This document shows positions 11,163-20,700 of a stretch of DNA of 64,000 nucleotides, piece after piece. Within the stretch, counting starts at the first letter, position 1, and every line of letters starts with the position of its first letter. Location of the stretch: the NCBI GenBank assembly GCA_024336345.1, contig JANFOG010000003.1, positions 3,788,501 to 3,852,500 on the forward strand, read 5' to 3'. The notes under the pieces are model-generated. The model was not told where the DNA came from, made no database searches, and saw only the letters and a list, made by a program, of their open reading frames with translations. This stretch comes from Mariannaea sp. PMI_226. Taxonomy: Eukaryota; Ascomycota; Sordariomycetes; Hypocreales; Nectriaceae. A program made the translations under genes and the position numbers.

Positions 11163-12678
11163 GATGCCGAAGCATTCGCGGCCCCAGGTGGGTAATAGTT
11201 TCTTTAGCTCTGACGTTCACGTCGAGACCTGGTAATCAGTCCCTAGTCATAGCCTGTAACTACACGGTACAGAGTACGTAGTACGAAGTTAGCACTTTCA
11301 ATGATTGAAAATAACCAACGCCATAGGCCCTAGAACAGCTTACACAAGGGGATGATAATCAATGAGTGGTGAAAAAGACTGGCTCCATATGTGTTACTGA
11401 CGAACAGCTTGCTCCTTCAGGCCAGCCTCAGTGCTTAACTACAGCACGTGCTGGATGCACATGTCTCAGTACTGTAAGTACTTTTTTATGCCCCTCTGCC
11501 ACATGGCAGGTATTTACCATTCCCGTCCTCCTGGTGCTTGGCATTGCGAGTGGTAGGTGTCCCCTTGCACTAGCTATGCACACGCCCACTGAGATGTGAC
11601 GCGGGGCTGGGCGAGAACTCGGGACCTACTAGTCTCCGGTGGAGAGTGGGACGTGCAGCAATAGTCTTTGGGATCATCGGTAGCTGACAAGGTCGTGAAC
11701 CACCATGGTTCAACACAGTACAGTACGTACACAAGAAGCGTAGCTATCCTGTTGCAGTTATCTTTCTTAGGAGGGGGCATTTGGATGTCGAACACCCAGT
11801 ACCTGCAGCTAGACAATCCGTCGAAAACAGCGCTGACAATTCCCACTCTTGTTCGCATTGCCCACCGCACACCGGCGTAGACGATGTATTTCACGGGACC
11901 ACAGCCCTTGTGCCCATTCCTGCTCGGTCATTTTATTGCCTACAATGCCAGAAAGATAAACTCCAATTGGATTGGAAATCCAGTCTTAATCAGGTTGTTC
12001 TCATCGTGTCGACTTTTATTTTTGAAAAGGCTGGCAGTTGGGCACACAATAGTCTCAACTCTCCACCATAAGTGATGCTACCCTACACACTCAGAACTGC
12101 CGTTGGAGGGTTGCGTTCCTGACAAATCACTACCAGTGCTTCGGAGCTTTGACTCCGTCTGATTTAATACGCTACTTCATACTAGCTGCACTATGTGTTT
12201 GTAGCTTTGCATCGCCCGCTTGCCGACTATCCGTTACCCTTCGGTCCCGACTTAAATGCGAACTTGCACAGTGGTGACTGCACTATTCAATGGGTTTAAA
12301 TTGCCCACGCTATAGAGTGAGCTCTCATTGCAGTACGATCTCAAGTCCTGGTAAGTAGTCAAAGAAAGAAAGGACATGTACGTGGTCTTTTGTCTAAAGC
12401 ATGTACTCGACCCTCCAACGTATGGCAACTCTTGATACACAATAAGTTAAGCAGCAAAAAATATATCGCTATAGGTCTACAACAAAAAAAGCACTGCAAA
12501 CGTCACCTAATGTGAGACCTTTAGGACACGGTGATGATTTTTGGAAAAAAAAAGAGGCTTCAATTTTAGTTGGACTATTCTGATTTGATCTGATTTAGGC
12601 GTCTCTATGAGACGGAGATAGTCAATGCGGCCACGCTTCTTGAACAGCAACAGTCAATCATCATGCATTTCAGTGAAC
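11163..12678. other. Intergenic region, convergent 3' ends
   Basis: The region lies between the stop codons of the 1066-aa gene and the minus-strand lectin gene. The frames present are short and show no coding bias or splice structure that I can support. It should hold both polyadenylation regions. Nothing else is seen. Confidence 0.5.
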
Positions 12679-13367
12679 CTATAGCCTCCGGACTTGGAAC
12701 TGCTGATTGTTTCCGCCGTGGCCGTTATAGGAAATGAATGGTGTTCCGTTGTTGCTATTTCCTCCCTCCAGATCCCAGTAGACAGAGGGGTGCTTCACGG
12801 AACGGAATCTGATAACCGGAAGGATTTCTTTGGATTAGTTCTCCGGTCCTTCATATTGCCAAACAGAAAAGGGGGGGAAGCTCTGGATCATACCGCACAG
12901 GAGTACCCAAGTTCACGTTAGCTAAATCGGCACCCTCGAAGTACCACTGGAACTCCTCGTCATATTCATCACCTGTATGACACCGAAGTCGTGTGCCGTG
13001 GCCTTATCAATGTAAGTAAAGTAAGCTATCAGGGCTTGCAAATATCACGCAGAGCACACTCACCAGCCGAAGCAACAAAGCCACCATTGGCCTGACTCTT
13101 AATAACGACTCGACTGTCCTTGTCGCTTGGATATGAAAAAATCTGCCAATGGGTGTTCTTGTTGTGCTGCCAGCTACCGTCGTTCCTGGTGACAATAAGT
13201 CAGTATGACAGAGCAGAAGGACTGGTTTGTGCTTCATCTTACCAACAGTGGATCGCAGGGTCTCGACCGCCGCCAGAGTTGAGGTCGAAGTACGTTCCAC
13301 CGCTGTTGCAAATAATGTTGCAATTGAATCGATGGATCCAAGGCTTAGGGGCAGGCTTAGAAGTCAT
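12679..13367 (-). CDS. Ricin B-type (beta-trefoil) lectin-like protein, 161 aa
   Basis: Four short exons on the minus strand, 13367-13243, 13185-13064, 13002-12894 and 12808-12679, join through three GT-AG introns into one frame of 162 codons including stop. The protein has the three-fold internal repeat of a beta-trefoil. Each unit ends in a Q-x-W/F-like core (HWQIF, EFQWYF, NQQFQV). The first and third units carry the ricin-type pattern of (T/V)Y(F/W)DL...GG followed by a Gly/Asn-rich turn. Fungal and bacterial ricin-type lectins bind galactose or related sugars. No signal peptide is evident. It sits between the 1066-aa gene and the TcBC fusion and is divergent from TcBC, so the two could share a promoter. 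A role in target-cell binding or protection is plausible but unproven. The splice model depends on my reading of donor and acceptor sites. Confidence 0.75.
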
Positions 13368-14768
13368 GATGGCGGGTGGCTTTAGGTTCTTTGACTAGGA
13401 TGGTAGTAGGTAGAGTCGATAATGCTCCTGGTGTCTCACAGATACGAGCAATCACGTCGGATACTTATACTTTGAAGATGGCGATGGATGGGCTAAGAAT
13501 CAAGAACATCCTAATGTCTATGAGTTGAACAACTACAAGCTTGATTGGATAGAGGGCCACTTGTCATCTCACAGGATGCGCTCCGCTCCTAGCCTGGCCG
13601 CTAGGTTGTGCGGATTTCCCGACAGTTGAGGCTACCTGATGATACCGCATCTACGCCCGATCGGGATTATGCAGAATCACCTGTGATCCATGTTGAGGCC
13701 TCATGACGGTGATGGTTAGCTTGGAACAGAGTGGCTAGCGAGAGAGAGCGAACTATTCGAGTCTTCTCCATCACAGCCTTGAACTACCCATGCACTATGG
13801 TGTACCCACAGGGGTAATAATATCGTTTCTGAACGTAAAGAATAGTAATCTGTAGTGTATTGAGAAAACCATGTGCGCGTCGTTGTTGATAGTTTTTTTA
13901 CCCCAACGGCAGGTTAGAATCGTGAGCGCTGACGCTGACGGGGGAGCCTCGTTCAATGGCAGCTGAAGTCAGTTGAGCAGGGGTCTAGCACTCTAGACTC
14001 CATCTAGAGTGCTAGCTGAAGAATTCTAGCTGAGACAGTGCCTTTAGCTGAGACGATTCCTAGGTTGAAAGTCCAGTTTGGCCCGGTCTGGCCACGCGTT
14101 TGCCGTGTTTGTCTGCTTGGCCATGTTCTCGTCCACCGTGGGTGCCGGGCCCGATTCGGCAGACTGCCTCCATCTGGAGCATACGCTACACCGTTAGTTC
14201 CCTTTCGGATGATTTTCTTTCCCCTCCACCATCTTCCGGCACACGCCACCCACTATAATTCAGCTCTGCCTCCCCGCCCTCTACCCTGTCTTTCAACCCC
14301 CTCCCCCCTGTTAAATAGCCTGGAGCGGGAGGGCCGCGGGCGAATCTGCGGGTAGGGTACTTTATTGAATGCGGACACAAGCGTCCACTCCATCACTATG
14401 GTCTCATGATGGTTTTGTCTGGTATTCTGAATCTATTGGCAATAATTGTGTCAAAATGGACTAGCATTGTATTTTGTTTTTGCTCTGCGCCGGGTACTCA
14501 CTGCGCGGGGGGATGTTGTGTAGCGCGCTTCGTGTGAGCAGAAGCGTAAGCTGGGTAGCTCTTCATGATCATGAATTTTATTTTTATTTTTATTTTGTAT
14601 TTTTTATTGCAATTATCCCTCCTTTCTTTTTAGAGCCCTACGTAACAATAGCCTACTTGCATGCTATACAGATAAGATCTGTTCACCTGTACATTGGCTA
14701 GGTAGTACAGTAGATGTCCATGATACAAAGCAAACAATAGCATTCTCATCCCCAGACACCTTTCCATC
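13368..14768. promoter_or_regulatory. Divergent promoter region of lectin and TcBC genes
   Basis: These 1.4 kb hold no supportable gene. They contain the inverted repeat at 13985-14015 with a nearby direct repeat of TAGCTGAGAC at 14026-14035 and 14045-14054, a pyrimidine-rich stretch at about 14205-14310, and a T-rich tract at 14577-14608. The TcBC ATG follows at 14769 in the context CATC-ATGG. Confidence 0.45.
13985..14015. repeat. Perfect 13-bp inverted repeat with 5-base loop
   Basis: CTAGCACTCTAGA at 13985-13997 is followed by five bases and then its exact reverse complement at 14003-14015. It could be a paired protein-binding site or a cruciform. It lies about 750 bases upstream of the TcBC start. 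Confidence 0.85.
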
Positions 14769-17700
14769 ATGGCCCCTATATTCAAATCAGATCACACACT
14801 CCCACAACCTGCTCAGCATCGAGGCAGACAGGCAGTGGAAGCCTCGACTGATGACCCTTCAGTCTTGGCATCGGGCGCGTCGGCGGCGGGGAGCCAAGGT
14901 CCTGCCTCCAAGCCTGGAGGACCTTTGCTCTCTTCACCACAGATGCCCAAATTGGACGTGGCCAACTTCACCACTGGCAAGGGGGGAGGTGCACTTCGAT
15001 CCATTGACCAAAAGTTCAGTGTTAATCCCTCGAAAGGAACTCTATCTTTGGATATACCATTCCCCATAACGCCTGGTCGGCATGGCTTCCACCCGACCAT
15101 AGGACTTGAGTATGATTCCGGAGCTGGGAACGGGCCATTCGGCATTGGATGGAAAGCATCGAACCCAAGCATTTCAAGGCAAACATCACATCGTATTCCG
15201 CAGTACCTCCCTGATGGTGATGATGCTTTCATCACCTCCGAGTCAGAAGATCTGGTGCTTATTCCCAATTCAGAGGAAGAGAACGCGACTGGGTACCTGG
15301 TTAATAAGTACAGATTACGGATAGAACACAATCAAACACTGCGAATTGAGCGATGGAAAAGTACCACAGACGCTGGAGATGTGTTCTGGAGGACCCTTTC
15401 TGACGACAATATTACCAAAATATATGGCCGCGATGACTCTTCCAGAGTCTTTGAGTCCGTTGGACACAACGGTGCCCAGAAGCGGATATTTTCTTGGCTG
15501 ATTTGTGAATCGTATGATCCTTTTGGAAACGCGATCAAGTATTCCTACAAGGCTGAGAACGATACGGGCCTTCTTAAGCAAGATGGCCAGCTGCCAACTT
15601 ATGAACGGAATCGAGATACCCAAGTGCGCAGTCGGGAGCGGTATCTCAAGTCCATCAAGTATGGCAATATAAGTCCTTGCCGTGATCTTGAGACTTGGAT
15701 GCCTAGTCTCGACTTAATTCAGAATGCGATTTGGGCTTACGAATTGGTCCTTGACTATGGTGAACACGACGATATCTGCCCAGATACCAAAGAAGTCAAG
15801 CCTTGGGACGTTAGACCTGACCCTTTTTCTTCGTTTCGCAGTGGATTCGAAATCCGAACCTACCGCCTCTGCCGTAGAGTTCTGATGTTCCATCATTTTC
15901 CTCACGAACTCAAGAAAGACGACTACTTGGTGGCCTCGCTGTCTTTCTCGTACAGCGAATTGCCGACAGGGGCGCTGTTGAGCTCTATCACGCGAAGCAA
16001 TCATGTGCTGGACACCAAGACCAACCAATACGTGACGGAGAGTCTAGATCCTTTTCGTATGGAATATTCCAAGCTACCAGACATGCAAACTCTGGACGTT
16101 GACTGTATTAAACCTCGATGTCTCCAAACACTCCCTATTTCTCGCCCTGAAACAGTTACTCGTTGGGTAGATCTTGATGGAGAAGGATCTCCCGGCCTTC
16201 TTGTACAGATGCAGGGAGCTTGGTATTACCAAAGAAACGAAACCGCAATGAATTCAAAGGGCGCTGAAATAGATTCCGAATCCGAACCAGAAATAGAACT
16301 GAATTTGGAGGACAATTTCGGGAGAGTGCAACAGCTTCCGACTATTCCCAACGTACATGATTGTACCAAGACCTCGTTTGAGGATTTGGATGGCAGCGGG
16401 AACCAGCGTCTGGTTGTCACCGATGAAGATGGGCGTGATTATGGCTACTATGAGCGTGGAAGTGATTTCCCCGAGAGTGGATGGAGGTCTCTGCAACTAT
16501 TCCAGTCAATATCCACCGAATCACTTGAAAAGGAGCAGGTGAAGAGAATAGACTTAACAAGAAGCGGGACCGATGACATTCTTGTTGCAGATAGCAGCGG
16601 TGACATGATATGGCATGAATCACTGGGTAAGGACGGATTCAAGGCTGGGAGGCGATGTGAAGTTCCAGTCCAATCTACGTATCCTCGCCTGTTAGCGGCC
16701 GACAATCACATCACAACATATCTTGCAGATATGAGTGGCGATGGCCTAGAGGATATCGTGCAGGTCTGTAATGGATGCATTTCGTACTGGCCAAACGCTG
16801 GTCATGGACGCTTTGGGCGAGAGGTTATCATGCATAACTCACCGTTCATGGACAGCAGCGATCAGTTTTCCTTTGAACGGGTCCACCTGCTTGATATTGA
16901 TGGCAGCGGTACGAAGGATATACTCTACATCCAACAAGGTGGCGGTGTCATGGTTTATTTAAACCACTCAGGCAACTCATGGAGCGAGGGTATTTTTATT
17001 TCCCAGTTCCCAGACGTTGATAAGTTGTCTACAATCTTCACACTTGATGTTCGAGGGAATGGAACTACAAGCCTCTGTTGGGCAGGACTGGAGAATGACA
17101 CCTCCAGTGACATGATTGTTCGCTATCTGGATCTTTCTGCGGGCGGCAAACCCCACCTACTTACATCATTTGACGATGGTCGAGGACTGGAAACGAAGAT
17201 ATCGTATAGACCCTCAACGAAATTCTACCTGCGAGATGAGCGGTCCGGTCACCCGTGGAAGACGAGACTCCCCTTCCCGGTGCATGCCGTAGCCAAGGTC
17301 GTTGAGCGTTATCCTCTGTCCTTGACGAAGCACATAACCAAGTACGCATACCACGAGGGATACTTTGATAGTGACGAACAAGAATTCCGCGGTTTCGGCA
17401 TGGTTGAGACATGGGAACATGACGAAATCGTGGTCAAGGCCGAAACCAAGGCATTTCGAGGGCCAACAAAACACCAGAAGATGTGGTTCTGCACAGGCTC
17501 CCCCCAGCTCTCACTGGTACCTGATCATGTGTTTGACAAAGTCCGCGTCAAAACAGTGATACCTGATGGGCTAGATCGATTTGCCCAATTAGAAGCCCAT
17601 CGCGCCCTTCGCGGATCGGAGGTTCGCGTAGAGACATACGGGCTAGATGGAACAATCAAAGAAACTGTGCCATATTTGGTGAAGGAGAGCACTTACGACC

Positions 17701-20700
17701 TCGAAATGTTGCTCAAGCCTATTAGCCTCAAAGCTCCTGGATCTTTCCGCATATCATCACGGGAGTCCGTCTGCGTGACGTATGAGAGAGACCAGACGGA
17801 TCCACGCATTGAGCATAATCTTGTGCTAGCAGTAAATAAGTTTGGAGACGTCATCAAAGCGGCGAAGGTGCTGTACGGCAAAGAGAGGAGCACTATAAGC
17901 GACTTGCAGAGTCGCAAACTGCAGACAAACAACGAAGTCACGTACACAGAAACGGAGTATACCGACAAAATTGATACCTCAAATTATTTCTACAAGCCGC
18001 AGGTCGCAGCTACAAAAGTGTTGCGAGTCCTCAATTCGCCCCTTACCGGCTTTGTCGACCTTAGTTCCGCTAGGAATAATCCGGGTACAGTCTTTGGTCT
18101 TTCTTCGACTTCAAAAAACACTACGATCGTTCAAGGCGAATCTTCTCGCGTTCTGTATCGCAGCGCAGATCTCTCAAGATCCCTTCTTCCAGGCCAGATA
18201 GAATCGGGACCGGTCGTTGTTGTAGATCAGAAATTTGATCTCTGCCTACAAAAAGAAGAGCTGAAAGCAGCTTATGGTGCAGGAATGTCTGACGATGCGT
18301 TGGTCAAGATAAAGGAAGAGGCCGGCTACCGCGACATTGATGGTGATGGAAACTGGTGGATTCCGTCATCTCGTGCATATTTTGGTCAGGGTAGCCCTGA
18401 TGCTCCAAATGAAACAGAGATATTGAGAGCGCGGAAGTCATTCTTCACACCAACGAGAAGTCTCGACCCATTTAAAAACTCATCGACAATCAAGATGGAT
18501 ACCTACTGCTTGTTGCCCGTGGAAACTTCTGACGCCCTCGGGAACACCACCACGGCCGTCAACGACTATAGGACCTTGCAAGCTATCACACTTACAGATC
18601 CTAACGGAAATAGAGTGGTAACACGCCTGGACACTTTTGGGAACAGGACAGCCGTGTCTAGAATGGGCAAAGTTGAGGAGAGTATGGGGGACGACATTGA
18701 TGACCAGGTCCCCATGCTTGTTTCAGCCGCAACATTGCGAGACTTGATATTCAGACCAACAGAGGATTCAGCACGAAAACTCTTAGGCAGTTGGGGGAAG
18801 CGGTGTATATCCTCACAGACGATTCTTGAGAATGGGAGTCACCGACTGCCACCATTCCAGGTTGAGCTGGTAAGAACCGAACATGTCTTCAGCCAATTGA
18901 AGGATGAGACACATTCGGGCCATATACATATGGCCGTTACTTACTTTGGAAGTCGTAATTCCAAGATTCAGACTTCGAGTCTACGTTCCTGGAAGCCCAG
19001 CTCCGAGCAGTGGTGTATCAGCGACTGCACTGTTTATGGCCTTGATGGCAAGACCGTCAAGTCTCATCAACCATTCATGTCCGCAGATCCTTTATACAAG
19101 AGTCACTTGGGATTAGATGCTCCGGTAACTTTTGAGTTCACTGATGCACTCAATCGCCGCGTCGGTAGTCTTTGCCCTGACCACAGTTGGTCCAAGACGT
19201 CTCTCACAGCATGGTCAAGCACAGAGTACGCTCCCGGAGATCTGCTAGGTGTTGCTGACCCTTGCAAGGACCCAGATGTTGGATGCTACTTCACTGCCCT
19301 CCCATCAACCACTTTTCTCCCATTGTGGATTGAGATGCGTCGTCGCGACGACACACAGACGCGACTGACTATGCGCAGCTCGACGGCCCAATCCACCAGT
19401 CCCACAATATCCCACTGGGACTCACAGAAGAGGGAAATTATCCACGTTGAGACAGCAGATAAGAAGTCACGGATCTTGCAGTTTGCATATGACAGTGGTG
19501 GGCACAAAACACGCGAGGTCGATGCGTTAGGACGATTAATCCAGGAGAACCAGTACGATCGGCAAGGCCATCGTCTCGTCAATTCCAATATGGATTCCGG
19601 CCACGATACAACAATTTATAACTGCCTTGGGAACGAAATTCTATCGTACGACAGCCAAAACGTGTCAAAGCACGTTATCTACGATGAACTGCATAGGCCA
19701 ATTGAGACACGAATCAGGGAAGGCCAGAAGTCGACCGAATATGTTTGGTCTCAAACAGTATATGGAGAAAAGGAGGAAGATGCCCGCAGCAAGAATTTAC
19801 GCGGGAAACCTGCCCTTGTACGGGACCAGTCAGGTATCAGAAAGTTCTTGCAGTATGATTTCAAAGGGAACGTTGGTCTGGAATCATTGCAGCTCGCGTT
19901 CGATTACAAGGGACCTATCGACTGGTCTGAAAACGTGAAGCTGGAATCAGCAGTCTATCAAAGCATTACTGTATATGATGCTCTGGACCGACTTTGTTTG
20001 TCTACGGATCCACTGAGCAGACAAACACATCGAACCTTCAACCTAGCCGGGGCACTGGTGGGGTTGAAGACCAAGAGTCCCGGTGATGCGAATTGGACTC
20101 CTATCATTTCCGGGTCTACTAAAACTGCAGATGGTTTAACTAGCACTATTCGATATGGTAATGGCTCTACCACCTCATACGTATACGACAAGAACACGCG
20201 ACACATTCTCAGCAAGAAGACCAGTCGTACAAATGGATCCATACTGGAGGATCTATCGTATGCCTATGACTGCTTCAACCGTGTCATTTGCATTGCCGAT
20301 GCTGCACAAAAGTCAGTCATCTATCGAAATAAGCTGGTATTGCCGAAAAGGGAATTCTGGTACGACGGCTGGGGCCGTCTCGTCAAGGCTACGGGAAGAG
20401 AGAGCGTCTCTGGTCAAGGTTCTGGCTCCCTCACAAGCCAAGAGATTGGATCAAACCCGCTCGCTATGATGAACCTGACGATGGCAAATGGCAAGGAATT
20501 GGCTTCGTACACGGAGACATATAAATATGACGATGCGGATAACCTTTTGACAATGTGCCACACAGTGGCAGACGCTGCAACGGCCGGATGGACTCGGGCT
20601 TACACGTACAAGGAGCCAAGTCTGATTGAGCCCAAGAAGGTCGGGAACCGCATCACCTGCACTGAGGTTTCAGAATGCGTAGAGACCTACGGCTACAAGA

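Noticed and set aside
14813..15623. Minus-strand open frames under the start of TcBC
   Set aside because: They overlap the well-supported SpvB coding region in the opposite sense and show no motif.
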